Source of the DNA: Couchioplanes caeruleus | GTDB taxonomy: Bacteria; Actinomycetota; Actinomycetes; Mycobacteriales; Micromonosporaceae | NCBI RefSeq assembly: GCF_003751945.1 | Contig: NZ_RJKL01000001.1 | Span: forward strand, 3,906,001-3,970,000 | Reading direction: 5' to 3' | Length of the DNA stretch: 64,000 bases | Part shown: one piece after another, positions 29,112 to 39,262 of the stretch | Layout of the letters: each line of letters opens with the position of its first letter | How positions within the stretch are numbered: position 1 is the stretch's first letter | Made by a program: the position numbers and the translations under genes | The notes under the pieces: model-generated | What the model saw: only the letters and a program-made list of their open reading frames with translations | The model's database searches: none | Told to the model about the DNA's origin: nothing

Positions 29112-31355
29112 GTGAGGAAGAACCCGGCAACGGTGCGGATCGCGCGCTGGAGCGCGACCCATCCGTGGTCTGCGATCGGCCTGTGGACGGCCTTCGTCGT
29201 CGTGTGTTACCTGCTGGGCGGCGCGGTCGGCACCAACCGGATCAGCGACGCCGAGTCAGGCGTGCGCGAGTCCGGTACGGCGACCCGGCTGGAGGCGTCC
29301 GGCGACTTCGCGGAGGCACCCGAGGAGAGCGTCCTGATCACCGCCGAGCACGGCGGCAAGCTCGACGCCACCGCGGCCGAGGCGGTGTCCGACGACGTCA
29401 TCGCGCGGATGCGGGCCCTGCCCGAGGTCGCCGAGGTCGGCAAGGCGATCCCCGCCCCGGACGGCGAAGCGGTCCTGGTCCCGGTCACGATGGCGGGTGA
29501 CACCGAGACGGCGGACGCGCACGTGCAACCTCTGCTCGACCAGAGCGCGGCCGTTCAGCGGGCGCACCCCGGCTTCCGGGTCGAACAGGTCGGCACCGGC
29601 TCGACCGCGAAGGGCCTGACCGAGACCCTCGGCGAGGACTTCGCACGGGCCGAGTTCCTCAGCCTGCCGATGACCCTGCTCATCCTGCTCGTCGTCTTCG
29701 GTGCGGTGATCGCGGCGGGCATCCCGGTGGTGCTGGCGCTCTCCTCGGTGGGCGCCGCCATCGGCCTCTCCGCGCTGGTCTCCCACTTCGTGCCGGCGAC
29801 CAGCACGGTCACCAACGTCATCCTGCTGATGGGCATGGCGGTGGGCGTCGACTATTCGCTGTTCTTCGTCAAGCGCGAACGGGAGGAACGGGCCAGGGGC
29901 AGGGACCGGCTCGACGCGATCGAGATCGCCGCACTGACCTCCGGTCACACCGTCCTCATGTCCGGCATCACGGTGATCGTGGCCATGGCCGGTCTCTACC
30001 TGGCCCGCGAGACGACCTTCACCTCGCTGGCCACCGGCTCGATCGTGGTGGTCGCGGTCGCGATGCTGGCGTCGCTGACCGTCCTGCCGGCGCTGCTGGC
30101 GAAGCTCGGCCGCTGGGTGGATCGGCCCAAGGTGCCGTTCCTGTGGCGCCTCACGATGCGTTCCGGACCATCCCGGGTGTGGCCGAAGCTACTGCGTCCG
30201 GCCCTGTCCCACCCCGTGCTCACCTTGATCGTGTCGGTCGGCGCGCTGCTGGCGCTGGCGGCGCCGGCGCTGGACATGAGGCTCAAGCAGTCCAGCACCG
30301 AGGACCTGTCCCGGGACATCGCGGTGGTCCGGGCCATGGACCGGTTGACGGCGCACTTCCCCAGCGAGGGCACCACGCACCAGGTAGTCGTGCGGGCGCC
30401 GGCCGCGCACTCGGAGGCGGTCACCACGGCGCTGCAGGGGCTGATCGACAAGGCCGAGGCCGATCCGCTGTTCGCCAAGGACCGCGAGCCGACGGTACGG
30501 GAGTCCGCCGACCGGACCGTGCACACCGTCACCGTCGGCACGCCGCATTCCGCCAAGTCGGACGGCGCGCATGCCTCGCTGGCCGCCCTGCGGAGCTGGC
30601 TACCGGAGGCGGTCAGCGGCATCTCCGGCGTCGAGTACGCGGTCGGAGGCAAGGTGGCCCAGGGCGACGACTTCACCCACCACCTGCAGGAACGGCTCCC
30701 CTGGGTGGTCGGCTTCGTGCTGCTGCTGACCATGGGGATGATGGCGGTGATGTTCCGCTCGATCGCCATCGCGCTGTCCGCGGTCCTGCTCAACCTGCTC
30801 TCCGCAGCGGCGGCGTTCGGCGTGCTGGTAGCGGTCTTCCAACACACGTGGGCCGAGGGCGTGCTGGACTTCAGCTCGTCCGGCGCTCTGATCAACTGGC
30901 TGCCGCTGTTCCTGTTCGTGATCCTGTTCGGGCTGTCGATGGACTATCACGTCTTCGTGGTCAGCCGGATCCGCGAGGCGGCTCAGCAGGGCCGGCCCCT
31001 GCGCGCGGCGGTCGAGGAGGGCATCACCCGCTCGGCCGGCGTGGTCACCAGTGCGGCCGTCGTGATGGTCGGGGTCTTCTCGATCTTCGGCACGCTGAGC
31101 CTGATCGAGTTCAAGCAGCTCGGCGTCGGGCTGGCCACCGCCATCCTGATCGACGCGCTGGTGATCCGCACGTACGTGCTGCCGGCGCTGATGGCCGTGC
31201 TCGGCGACCGGAACTGGTGGCCGGGCCGGATCACGGTCGGCCGGCCGGCCGAGCGAACCCCGGCGGCCGTCGGGTCGGGCACCCGGTGGGCGCCTCCGCA
31301 GCACGGCTACACCCGGGCCACCAGCGCGCAGCTTCAGCCGGCCGACGACGCATAG
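29112..31355 (+). CDS. MMPL/RND family membrane transporter
   Basis: 747 residues. Two repeats each have one helix, an extracytoplasmic domain and five helices. Conserved RND-type proton-relay motifs are GVDYSLFFVKRERE (first repeat) and LSMDYHVFVVSRIREA (second repeat). Family members export lipids, siderophores or drugs, and the substrate cannot be told here. GTG 29112 is used (GAGAGGAAC upstream). The gene follows a two-component system and probably belongs to its regulon. A hairpin at 31364 separates it from topA. Confidence 0.9.
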   Translation: MRKNPATVRIARWSATHPWSAIGLWTAFVVVCYLLGGAVGTNRISDAESGVRESGTATRLEASGDFAEAPEESVLITAEHGGKLDATAAEAVSDDVIARMRALPEVAEVGKAIPAPDGEAVLVPVTMAGDTETADAHVQPLLDQSAAVQRAHPGFRVEQVGTGSTAKGLTETLGEDFARAEFLSLPMTLLILLVVFGAVIAAGIPVVLALSSVGAAIGLSALVSHFVPATSTVTNVILLMGMAVGVDYSLFFVKREREERARGRDRLDAIEIAALTSGHTVLMSGITVIVAMAGLYLARETTFTSLATGSIVVVAVAMLASLTVLPALLAKLGRWVDRPKVPFLWRLTMRSGPSRVWPKLLRPALSHPVLTLIVSVGALLALAAPALDMRLKQSSTEDLSRDIAVVRAMDRLTAHFPSEGTTHQVVVRAPAAHSEAVTTALQGLIDKAEADPLFAKDREPTVRESADRTVHTVTVGTPHSAKSDGAHASLAALRSWLPEAVSGISGVEYAVGGKVAQGDDFTHHLQERLPWVVGFVLLLTMGMMAVMFRSIAIALSAVLLNLLSAAAAFGVLVAVFQHTWAEGVLDFSSSGALINWLPLFLFVILFGLSMDYHVFVVSRIREAAQQGRPLRAAVEEGITRSAGVVTSAAVVMVGVFSIFGTLSLIEFKQLGVGLATAILIDALVIRTYVLPALMAVLGDRNWWPGRITVGRPAERTPAAVGSGTRWAPPQHGYTRATSAQLQPADDA

Positions 31356-31363
31356 GTCCTGTC

Positions 31364-31393
31364 GGCCAGGGCCCGCCGGAGCGGGTCCTGGCC
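31364..31393. terminator. bidirectional terminator between mmpL and topA
   Basis: A 13-bp stem (GGCCAGGGCCCGC with GCGGGTCCTGGCC, one G-T pair) with loop CGGA lies 9 bp after the transporter stop and 9 bp after the topA stop on the other strand. Confidence 0.75.
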
Positions 31394-31402
31394 CGGCACT
31401 TC

Positions 31403-34231
31403 CTACTCGGTGGCGGCGGTCGCCTTCGCGGGCGCGGCCTTCCGCGCGGTCGCCTTCTTCGCCGGCGCCGCCTTCTTTGCAGGAGTCGCCTTCTTGGCCG
31501 CGGTCGCCTTCTTCGCCGCCGCCTTCTTGGCCGTGGCCTTCTTCGCGGGCTCGGCGCCGTCGGCGGCCTTCTTCGCCGGGGCCTTCTTCGCCGCGGCCTT
31601 CTTCTTCGGGGCCGGGCCCTTGGCGCGCTTCTCCGCGAGCATTTCGGACGCCTGCTCGACGGTCAGCTCCTCCGGCGTCTGGTCCCGCCGCAGCGACGCG
31701 TTGTACTCGCCGTCGGTCACGTACGGGCCGAACCGCCCGTCCTTGATCACCATCGGCTTCTGGGTGACCGGGTCCGGACCCATCTCGCGCAGTGGCGGCT
31801 TGGCGGCACCGCGCTGGCGGGTCTTCGGGGCGGCCAGCAGCGCCAGCGCCTCGTCCAGCGTGATGGTGAAGAGCTCGCCCTCGCTCTGCAGCGACCGCGA
31901 GTCGGTGCCGCGCTGCACGTACGGGCCGAACTTGCCGTTCTTGGCGACGATCTCGGCGCCCTCGGGGTCCTTGCCCACGACGCGGGGCAGGCTCAGCAGT
32001 TGCAGCGCCTGTTCGAGGGTGAGGGTCTCCGGCGACTGGGTGCGGAACAGCGACGAGCGCCGCTCACCACTTTCCACGTACGGGCCGAAGCGGCCGGACT
32101 TGAGCAGCACCGGCCCGCCGGTCGCCGGGTCGTCGCCGAGGCTGCGCTCGCCGCCGCCGCCCAGGAAGAGCTCGGTGACCTTCTCCGGGGTCAGCTCGTC
32201 GGGCGCGACGCCGTCCGGGATGGACGCGCGGTCGTTCGGCGACTCCTCGGTGGCCCCCGGGTGCTGCCGCTGCAGGTACGGCCCGTACCGGCCGACCCGC
32301 ACCACGATCATGCGACCCTCCTCGTCCGCGAAGAGCGGGATCGAGTTGATCGACCGGGCGTCGATGGTGCTGAGGTTCTCGGTGACCAGCTTGCGCAGAC
32401 CCCCGGCGTTGGCGATGGCGTCGTCCGCGCCGGCTTTCTGGCTGCCGAAGTAGAAGGAGGTGAGGAAGTCCAGCGAGGCGTTCTCGCCCCCGGCGATGCC
32501 GTCGAGGTCGTTCTCCATCGCCGCGGTGAAGTTGTAGTCGACCAGGCGCGGGTAGTGCTGCTCCATCAGGCCGATCACCGCGAACGCGATGAAGGTCGGG
32601 ATCAGCGCCTGGCCGCGCTTCTCCACGTACCCGCGGTCCTGGATCGTCTGCATGATCGACGAGTACGTCGACGGGCGGCCGATGCCGAGCTCCTCCAGGG
32701 CCTTGACGAGCGAGGCCTCGGTGTAGCGCGCCGGCGGGCTGGTGTGGTGACCGACCGCGGCCAGTTCCTCGGCGGTCAGCGGCTGATCCTTGACCAGGTT
32801 GGGCAGGCGGCGCTCGGCATCCTCGGCCTCGGCGTTCTCGTCGTCGGACGACTCGACGTAGGCGCGCAGGAAGCCGGGGTCGGTGATGGTCTTGCCGGTC
32901 GCGGCGAAGTCCGCCTCCTCCTGAGCGGTCGAGACCGCCCGGATGCGCACGGAGATCGAGTTTCCGACGGCGTCGGTCATCTGAGACGCGACCGTACGCC
33001 GCCAGATCAGCTCGTAGAGCCGGAACTCGTCGCCGGACAGCTCGTTGGCCAGCTCGCCCGGGGCGCGGAAGACGTCTCCGGCGGGGCGGATGGCCTCATG
33101 AGCCTCCTGCGCGTTCTTGACCTTGCCGGTGTAGCGGCGCGGCTCCGGCGGAACGCTGCGCTCGCCGTAGAGCTCGGCGATCTGCCGGCGGGCGGCCGCG
33201 ATGGCCGTCTCCGACAGGTTCACCGAGTCGGTACGCATATACGTGATGTAACCGTTCTCGTACAGCCGCTGCGCGGTCCGCATCGTCTGGGCCGACGACA
33301 TCCGCAGCTTGCGCGCGGCCTCCTGCTGCAGCGTCGAGGTGATGAACGGCGCGTACGGCCGGCGCCGGTACGGCTTCTCCTCGACCCGGGTGACGGTGAA
33401 CGGCCGGTCCTCCAGGCGGGCGGCCAGCCCGCGGGCGCCGTCGCCGTCCAGATGCACGACCGCGGCCCCGGCCTTGAGCCGGCCGGTGGTCGGCTCGAAG
33501 TCCTTGCCGGTCGCGACGCGGTCGCCGTTGAGCGCGATCAGCGTCGCGGAGAACGAGCGCGTCCCCTCGGCCTTCTCCTGGATGGCGAGCTGGGCGTTGA
33601 TGTCCCAGTACTCCGCCGTGCGGAACGCCATCCGCTGGCGCTCGCGCTCGACCACGATCCGGGTGGCCACGGACTGGACCCGGCCCGCCGAGAGCTTCGG
33701 CATGACCTTCTTCCAGAGCACGGGGCTGACCTCGTAGCCGTACAGACGGTCGAGGATGCGCCGGGCCTCCTGCGCGTCGACCAGGTCCTTGTCGATCTCG
33801 CGGGGGTTGGCGACCGCCGCCTGGATCGCCGGCCGGGTGATCTCGTGGAAGACCATCCGGCGGACCGGGACCTTGGGCTTGATCGTCTCGACGAGATGCC
33901 AGGCGATGGCCTCGCCCTCGCGGTCCTCATCGGTGGCGAGGAAGATCTCGTCGACCTCTTTGGCGAGCTGCTTCAGCTTGGCGATCTGCTGCTTGCGGTC
34001 GGAGGAGACCACGTAGAGCGGGCTGAAGCCGTTGTCCACGTCGACGCCGAGCCGCGCCCAGGGCTCACCCTTGTACTTCTCGGGGACCTCGTCGGCGTTC
34101 TTCGGCAGGTCGCGGACATGACCGAAGGAGGCCTCGACGAAATAGTCGGGCCCCAGGTAGCCGGCGATCGTCTTGGCCTTCGACGGGGACTCGACGATGA
34201 CCAGACGGGTCGTCCTGGCGTTGCTCGGCAC
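31403..34231 (-). CDS. topA: DNA topoisomerase I (type IA)
   Basis: 942 residues from GTG 34231, which begins just before LVIVESPSKAKTIAGYL; frames further upstream lack conservation. The Toprim domain has that motif plus DREGEAIAWH. The catalytic Tyr lies in GYITYMRTDSVN (about residue 330). The C-terminal part has repeated Toprim_C modules (RFGPYV, KFGPYVQRG, RFGPYVTDG) in place of zinc fingers. The last 100 residues are Lys/Ala-rich (AAKKAPAKKA), the processive DNA-clamping tail of actinobacterial TopA. It relaxes negative supercoils and is essential. GGGAG sits a few nt before the start. Confidence 0.96.
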   Translation of the reverse strand: MPSNARTTRLVIVESPSKAKTIAGYLGPDYFVEASFGHVRDLPKNADEVPEKYKGEPWARLGVDVDNGFSPLYVVSSDRKQQIAKLKQLAKEVDEIFLATDEDREGEAIAWHLVETIKPKVPVRRMVFHEITRPAIQAAVANPREIDKDLVDAQEARRILDRLYGYEVSPVLWKKVMPKLSAGRVQSVATRIVVERERQRMAFRTAEYWDINAQLAIQEKAEGTRSFSATLIALNGDRVATGKDFEPTTGRLKAGAAVVHLDGDGARGLAARLEDRPFTVTRVEEKPYRRRPYAPFITSTLQQEAARKLRMSSAQTMRTAQRLYENGYITYMRTDSVNLSETAIAAARRQIAELYGERSVPPEPRRYTGKVKNAQEAHEAIRPAGDVFRAPGELANELSGDEFRLYELIWRRTVASQMTDAVGNSISVRIRAVSTAQEEADFAATGKTITDPGFLRAYVESSDDENAEAEDAERRLPNLVKDQPLTAEELAAVGHHTSPPARYTEASLVKALEELGIGRPSTYSSIMQTIQDRGYVEKRGQALIPTFIAFAVIGLMEQHYPRLVDYNFTAAMENDLDGIAGGENASLDFLTSFYFGSQKAGADDAIANAGGLRKLVTENLSTIDARSINSIPLFADEEGRMIVVRVGRYGPYLQRQHPGATEESPNDRASIPDGVAPDELTPEKVTELFLGGGGERSLGDDPATGGPVLLKSGRFGPYVESGERRSSLFRTQSPETLTLEQALQLLSLPRVVGKDPEGAEIVAKNGKFGPYVQRGTDSRSLQSEGELFTITLDEALALLAAPKTRQRGAAKPPLREMGPDPVTQKPMVIKDGRFGPYVTDGEYNASLRRDQTPEELTVEQASEMLAEKRAKGPAPKKKAAAKKAPAKKAADGAEPAKKATAKKAAAKKATAAKKATPAKKAAPAKKATARKAAPAKATAATE

Positions 34232-34430
34232 GGCACTCCCAAACTTCGGACTCACTCGGCGCGGCCCGTCGCGGACGGCGGACACGCGGACGTTCAACGT
34301 AACGCGCCGGACCAGCTCGCATTCCCCGGGCACACAGAAGTCGGATGGTAACGGTCCGGCCACCGCACGCGTCCGACGGCGACACCGTACACCGGGAACA
34401 TGCCGTCATGTCGCACACAATCGGGGAAGA

Positions 34431-35231
34431 TCATGCAGCGGCGCCGCCCGGCCACAGCCGTTCGGGTGCCGCGGCGGGCCGTTCGCCGATCAGCTCCGCG
34501 AGCCGGGCAAGACGCCTGCGACCTGCGATCACGTACGCCGGACCGGCCTGGATCGTGCCGCCGAGACCGATCCGCGTCAATGCATCGTGCACCGCAGTGT
34601 CAAGAGACCCGTCCGGATCCAGACCGAGGGCGTAACCCTGCGGACGCGGCGCCCCGGCGGCGGCCACCCACAGCCGCAGCCTCGGCCCGTTGAGGAAGAT
34701 TCTCGTGGTCGGCGGCGGCCAGCTCCGCGCCAGACCGTTCAAGCGGCTGCTGTACGCGGTCGCCACGTCGAAGGCGACCGTCCGGGCCTTCTCCTCCCCG
34801 GCCATCTCCTCGGCGCTCCCGTCGGCCTCCTCTGCCACCGGCTCCTCCGAGGGCCGCTCAGGCACCGGGTGCCACTCGGCGCTCGCGTCGGCCTCCTCGA
34901 CCACCGGCTCCTCCGGAAGCCGCTCCGGCACCGGGTGCCAGTTGACCACCAAACCGCGGCTGACCAGCTCCCCCACCAGGACGTGCACCCGCCAGGCGGC
35001 GTCGACCCGGACCGACACGCGCGCCGTACCTCCCATGCGGCCCAGCCGGCCCGGACCCGCCAGCAGGCCCGCCAGGTCGGCGAGCGACGGGTCGACGGCC
35101 TCGACCCCGAAGACCGAGAGCTGCCGCCCCGCGGGCGTGGCCGCGGCCGCGCGACGCGGCCGCGGGCGGGCGGGCTGGACCGGCGCGGGCAGCACCTCGC
35201 GCGGAATCAGCGGCCACCCGGGCTCCGCCAT
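34431..35231 (-). CDS. hypothetical protein with an internal duplication
   Basis: 266 residues. I do not recognise the family. It has a Pro/Arg-rich N-terminus, a central part (DPSLADLAGLLAGPGRLGRM, AWRVHVLVGELVSRGL) and a C-terminal region (TAVHDALTRIGLGGTIQAGPAYV). A 24-residue segment is duplicated in tandem: WHPVPERLPEEPVVEEADAS then WHPVPERPSEEPVAEEADGS, followed by an acidic stretch. ATG 35231 lies 2 bp after the lipoprotein stop, so the genes are coupled. Position between topA and hppA is shared with related actinobacteria; function unknown. Confidence 0.75.
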   Translation of the reverse strand: MAEPGWPLIPREVLPAPVQPARPRPRRAAAATPAGRQLSVFGVEAVDPSLADLAGLLAGPGRLGRMGGTARVSVRVDAAWRVHVLVGELVSRGLVVNWHPVPERLPEEPVVEEADASAEWHPVPERPSEEPVAEEADGSAEEMAGEEKARTVAFDVATAYSSRLNGLARSWPPPTTRIFLNGPRLRLWVAAAGAPRPQGYALGLDPDGSLDTAVHDALTRIGLGGTIQAGPAYVIAGRRRLARLAELIGERPAAAPERLWPGGAAA

Positions 35232-35233
35232 GG

Positions 35234-35764
35234 TCAGCGGCATTCCGGAACGGCGTCGAACGCCTTCTGCAGCTCGATCGACGACAGCTTGCTGGTGTCC
35301 AGCTCGCTCGCCTTGTACTCGGTGTTGAGCGCCTCCACGACCGTGCCGACCCGATCGTAGAAATCCTTCGACGGGCTGGTCGCGAGCGCCTCGATGCCGG
35401 TCTTGGCCCGGCCGTACGCGTCGCGCATCGCGCTCAGGGAGGCCGTGAAGCTCTCCGCGACCCGCTTGCCCTCGTCGACGTCCGGCACGCCGGCCTCCTT
35501 CACCCCCGCCCGGGCCCTCTCGCTCGCCGACTCGGCGCCGCCGAAGAGCCGCATGAGATTCTCCTTGGCCTGCGCGGGCGTGGTCGCGGCGGTCATCTGC
35601 TGCTGGGTACGGGTGGCGAGAGTGCCTATCTCCGTCCGCCACGGGGCCAGCACCTTGCAGACGGATGCGGCCCAGGCGCGGGGGGCCGGGCCGCTCGAAC
35701 AAGCACCCAGCGTCACCATGAGCGAACAGACGATGAGTAAGGGGATGGTGCGGGCCGTGCGCAT
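35234..35764 (-). CDS. putative lipoprotein
   Basis: 176 residues. The signal peptide MRTARTIPLLIVCSLMVTLG ends in the lipobox LGAC with Cys22 as the acylation site. The mature part is helical with coiled-coil tendency (AQAKENLMRLFGGAESASERARAGV) and ends with another Cys (PECR). No enzymatic motif. Probably anchored to the outer face of the membrane. It is the first gene of a pair with the 266-residue protein. Confidence 0.8.
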   Translation of the reverse strand: MRTARTIPLLIVCSLMVTLGACSSGPAPRAWAASVCKVLAPWRTEIGTLATRTQQQMTAATTPAQAKENLMRLFGGAESASERARAGVKEAGVPDVDEGKRVAESFTASLSAMRDAYGRAKTGIEALATSPSKDFYDRVGTVVEALNTEYKASELDTSKLSSIELQKAFDAVPECR

Positions 35765-35793
35765 GGATTGCAGCGTACGGCCAAGGCACGGCG

Positions 35794-35823
35794 GAGGGCA
35801 CCCGGCGAGTGCCGGGTGCCCTC
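35794..35823. terminator. hairpin terminator after hppA
   Basis: GAGGGCACCCGGC-GAGT-GCCGGGTGCCCTC is a perfect 13-bp stem, 15 bp beyond the hppA stop on the minus strand and upstream of the lipoprotein gene. Confidence 0.75.
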
Positions 35824-35837
35824 ATGACCACTTCGGA

Positions 35838-38204
35838 TCAGGCGCTGACGCGCGTGGGGGTGGACTCGGGAGTCGGGGCCTCCTCGCCCATGGAGATCGG
35901 CTTGCGCTTGCTCCAGATCACCGCGGCGACGATCATCAGTGCCGCGACGACCGCGATGGTGACCCGCAGCGGGGTGTTCTCCTCGGTGCCGACGCTCCAG
36001 GCCACGACCGCCGGGGCGATCAGCAGCGACACCAGGTTCATGACCTTGAGCAGCGGGTTGATGGCCGGGCCGGCGGTGTCCTTGAACGGGTCGCCGACGG
36101 TGTCGCCGATGACCGTCGCGGCGTGGGCGTCGGAGCCCTTGCCGCCGTACGCGCCGTCCTCGACCAGCTTCTTGGCGTTGTCCCAGGCACCACCGGAGTT
36201 GGCCAGGAAGACCGCCATGAGCGTGCCCGCGCCGATCGCACCGGCGAGGTACGCGGCCAGCGCACCCGCGCCCAGGCCGAATCCGACCGCGATCGGCGCC
36301 ATGATCGCCAGCAGGCCCGGGGTGAGCAGCTCACGCTGGGCGTCCCGGGTGCAGATGTCGACCACTCGGCCGTACTCGGGCCGCTGGGTGCGGTCCATGA
36401 TGCCGGGGAAGTCGCGGAACTGGCGGCGTACCTCCATCACGACCGCGCCCGCCGAGCGGGACACCGCGTTGATGGCGAGGCCGGAGAAGAGGAACACCAC
36501 CGCGGCGCCGATCAGCAGGCCGACCAGGTTGCGCGGGTTGGAGATGTTCAGCAGGCCGAGGATCTCCGAGCCGATCCGGTCGGCGGACACCCCGGCGTCG
36601 GCCAGCGACGTCGACAGCGTGTTCGTGTACGACCCGAACAGGGCCGTGGCGGCGAGGACGGCGGTCGCGATCGCGATGCCCTTGGTGATCGCCTTCGTGG
36701 TGTTGCCGACCGCGTCCAGCTCGGTCAGGATCTGCGCGCCCCGCTCGTCGACGTCACCGGACATCTCGGCGATGCCCTGCGCGTTGTCCGAGATCGGCCC
36801 GAAGGTGTCCATCGCGACGATGACACCCACCGTGGTGAGCAGGCCGGTGCCGGCGAGCGCGACCGCGAAGAGCGACAGGGTGATGGACGAGCCGCCGAGC
36901 AGGAACGCCCCGAACACACCGGCGCCGATGAGCAGCGCCGAGTAGACGGCCGACTCGAGGCCGACGCTGATGCCGGCCAGCACGACCGTGGCCGCACCCG
37001 TCTGCGAGGACTTGCCGATGTCCTGCACCGGGCGCCGCTGGACCTCGGTGAAGTAGCCCGTCAGCGCCTGAATGGCGGCGGCCAGCACGATGCCGATCAC
37101 GACCGCGCCGATCGCCACCCACTGCGGGTTGCGACCGCTGGCGAGAACCCCGGCGTCCAGCGACGCGTCCTGGAACCCGGCGAAGGTGTTCGGCAGGTAC
37201 ATGAAGCTGACGATCGCCACGATGATCGCCGACAGCACGGCGGAGATGTAGAACGCCCGGTTGATGGCGGTCAGGCCGTTGCGGTCCGAGGCGCGCAGCC
37301 GGGTGATGAAGACGCCGACGACGGCGATGACGACACCGATCGTGGAGACGATCAACGGGAAGATCAGGCCGTCCTGGCCGAACGCCGCCGAGCCCAGGAT
37401 CAGGGCCGCGACCAGGGTGACCGCGTACGACTCGAAGAGGTCCGCGGCCATGCCGGCGCAGTCGCCGACGTTGTCGCCCACGTTGTCCGCGATCGTCGCG
37501 GCGTTGCGCGGGTCGTCCTCGGGGATGCCCTGCTCGACCTTGCCGACCAGGTCGGCGCCGACGTCGGCGGCCTTGGTGAAGATGCCGCCGCCGACCCGCA
37601 TGAACATGGCGAGCAGCGCGGCACCGAAGCCGAAGCCCTCGAGGACGGTCGGGGCGTCGCCGCGGTAGATCCACACGACCAGCGCGGCGCCGAACAGGCC
37701 CAGGCCCACGGTGAGGAAGCCGACCACGCCGCCGGTGCGGAAGGCGATGCCCATCGCCTTCTCCCGGCCGCCGGACTCGCCCGCCGCCGCGGCGACCCGC
37801 AGGTTCGCCCGGGTCGCCAGCGCCATGCCGGCGCCACCGATGAACGAGCTGAAGACGGCGCCCACGATGAAGAACAGCGACCGGCCGATCTTCACAGTGG
37901 TCTCGTTGTCACCGGAGCCGTGCACGGGAAGAAGGAACAGCAGCACGACGGCGATGACGACGAAGATCGCCAGTGTCTTGAACTGCCGGAAGAGATAGGC
38001 CGACGCGCCTTCCTGCACGGCGCCGGCGATCTCCTGCATGTTGGTGGTGCCGCGCCCGGCTTTGAGCACCGACTGCACGAACATGGCGGCGAACGCCAGC
38101 GCGACCAGCGCGAAGACCACTGCGACGATAACGAACGTGACATTGTCACCGCTGAGGGATACCCCGCCGCTTTCTGCGGCGAGGCTCATAGAGGTCCCGG
38201 ACAT
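35838..38204 (-). CDS. hppA: membrane-bound proton-pumping pyrophosphatase
   Basis: 788 residues with about 16 membrane helices. Substrate-binding loops: ADVGADLVGKVEQGIPEDDPRN, DNVGDNVGDCAGMAADLFE and DTVGDPFKDTAGPAINPLLK. The diagnostic position reads GNTTKAITKG with Lys, where K+-dependent enzymes have Ala, so this is a K+-independent H+-PPase. It couples PPi hydrolysis to proton export. ATG 38204 is chosen for a perfect AGGAGG 6 nt upstream; longer frames lack that support. Confidence 0.96.
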   Translation of the reverse strand: MSGTSMSLAAESGGVSLSGDNVTFVIVAVVFALVALAFAAMFVQSVLKAGRGTTNMQEIAGAVQEGASAYLFRQFKTLAIFVVIAVVLLFLLPVHGSGDNETTVKIGRSLFFIVGAVFSSFIGGAGMALATRANLRVAAAAGESGGREKAMGIAFRTGGVVGFLTVGLGLFGAALVVWIYRGDAPTVLEGFGFGAALLAMFMRVGGGIFTKAADVGADLVGKVEQGIPEDDPRNAATIADNVGDNVGDCAGMAADLFESYAVTLVAALILGSAAFGQDGLIFPLIVSTIGVVIAVVGVFITRLRASDRNGLTAINRAFYISAVLSAIIVAIVSFMYLPNTFAGFQDASLDAGVLASGRNPQWVAIGAVVIGIVLAAAIQALTGYFTEVQRRPVQDIGKSSQTGAATVVLAGISVGLESAVYSALLIGAGVFGAFLLGGSSITLSLFAVALAGTGLLTTVGVIVAMDTFGPISDNAQGIAEMSGDVDERGAQILTELDAVGNTTKAITKGIAIATAVLAATALFGSYTNTLSTSLADAGVSADRIGSEILGLLNISNPRNLVGLLIGAAVVFLFSGLAINAVSRSAGAVVMEVRRQFRDFPGIMDRTQRPEYGRVVDICTRDAQRELLTPGLLAIMAPIAVGFGLGAGALAAYLAGAIGAGTLMAVFLANSGGAWDNAKKLVEDGAYGGKGSDAHAATVIGDTVGDPFKDTAGPAINPLLKVMNLVSLLIAPAVVAWSVGTEENTPLRVTIAVVAALMIVAAVIWSKRKPISMGEEAPTPESTPTRVSA

Positions 38205-38821
38205 CAATGTCCTCCTGTACGACCGACCGCACCCGGTAGCGGACGAGACTGCCGGGCGCATCCCCGCAACGGGGAGACGACAGAGCCGGTCCCGCGGGAC
38301 GCGGAACCGGGGAGCAGTAGCTGATTACCGGCGTACTGTAGCGGCCAGACGTGGCAATGGTCACACCTGCATGCGGCCGTGTCGCGGTGATGTTTACCGC
38401 TGTGTTAGCGGTTGGCATCGACGCTGACGAACCTCTAGGCTCGCCGCGACAGATTTGCGGTTTCCGGCCGCCCTCGTCCGTCATGTCCATTTTGTGCTGT
38501 CGCGGGACGACGGTGCGCGCGACAGGCCGAAGTTTGCCCGAGATGGCCGGAACTTTTCGGGTTTGGCCCTCGGTCGCGTGCGCCGACACCACCGTCGGCG
38601 TTGACGTTCGCGCAGCGCCACCTGCGCCGTCTCCGGCATCGCGATGATGTCGGGCTACAGCGTCGCGTGAGATCTTCGGGGCGCTAGCGGTAGTGGCCGG
38701 AGCGGGATGTGGCCGTGCCGGCTCTGGCGTGGTGCGCCGGGTTGCGGCTCCCGGTCGCCACCGACCGCCGCGTCGACGTCCCGCTTGATCGCCTATGCGG
38801 GTGAGTCGCCGGGACAGCTTG
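38205..38821. other. 617-bp intergenic region upstream of hppA with a candidate operator
   Basis: No gene is supported here. ACCGCT-GTGTT-AGCGGT (38396-38412) is a perfect 6-bp inverted repeat about 190 bp upstream of hppA. The segment 38400-38560 is relatively AT-rich for this genome and probably holds the hppA promoter. Confidence 0.45.
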
Positions 38822-39262
38822 TCAGCGGCGGGAAACGGGCCAGACCATGCGGACCTCGGTGCCCGCGCCGTCGTCGACCGGGCGGACCTGGAGATCGTCG
38901 ACGAAGCCGGCCAGCAGGGCGAAGCCCACGCCGGTCGTCAGCGCCTCGTCGGTCAGCGACTCGTCGGCAAGCTCGTCCGGCGGCAACTTGGCCAGGCCGA
39001 CGCTCGCCTCGATCGGCGCGCGGTCGATCACCCGTACCGTGTAGGAGTCCGAGTCGGACATTTCCACCATGACGAGGTCGGGCAGGTCGTACTGGTTGTG
39101 CAGGGCCACCGCCCTGGTGCACGCCTCGCCGATGGCCAGGCGCACCTCGTCGAGCAGATCCTCGGCGACCCCCGCGCGCCGAGCCACCGCCACGCCGACC
39201 AGCCGCGCCGTGCGCACGTGCACCGGCGCCGGGGAGAACGACAGCCGTACCGTCGCCATCAC
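38822..39262 (-). CDS. anti-sigma factor ATPase, partner of BldG
   Basis: 146 residues. It is a GHKL-type protein with N box [19 protein letters not shown]; Arg-Ala replaces the usual Asn-Ala at the Mg-coordinating position. The G1 region is VRVIDRAP and the G2 region [15 protein letters not shown]; both are degenerate. In Streptomyces the corresponding gene lies downstream of bldG and encodes its anti-sigma partner. The start (GTG 39262) overlaps the bldG stop. The weakened N box suggests low or no kinase activity. Confidence 0.85.
   Translation of the reverse strand: MMATVRLSFSPAPVHVRTARLVGVAVARRAGVAEDLLDEVRLAIGEACTRAVALHNQYDLPDLVMVEMSDSDSYTVRVIDRAPIEASVGLAKLPPDELADESLTDEALTTGVGFALLAGFVDDLQVRPVDDGAGTEVRMVWPVSRR

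Noticed and set aside
30143..34351. A plus-strand open frame of about 1,400 codons opposite mmpL and topA
   Set aside because: It is antisense to topA, which has complete conserved motifs; its composition (runs of Arg, Gly, Leu, Asp) is typical of an antisense frame in GC-rich DNA.
35394..38324. A plus-strand open frame of about 976 codons
   Set aside because: Antisense to hppA; very Asp/Arg/Gln-rich with no domain or start signal.
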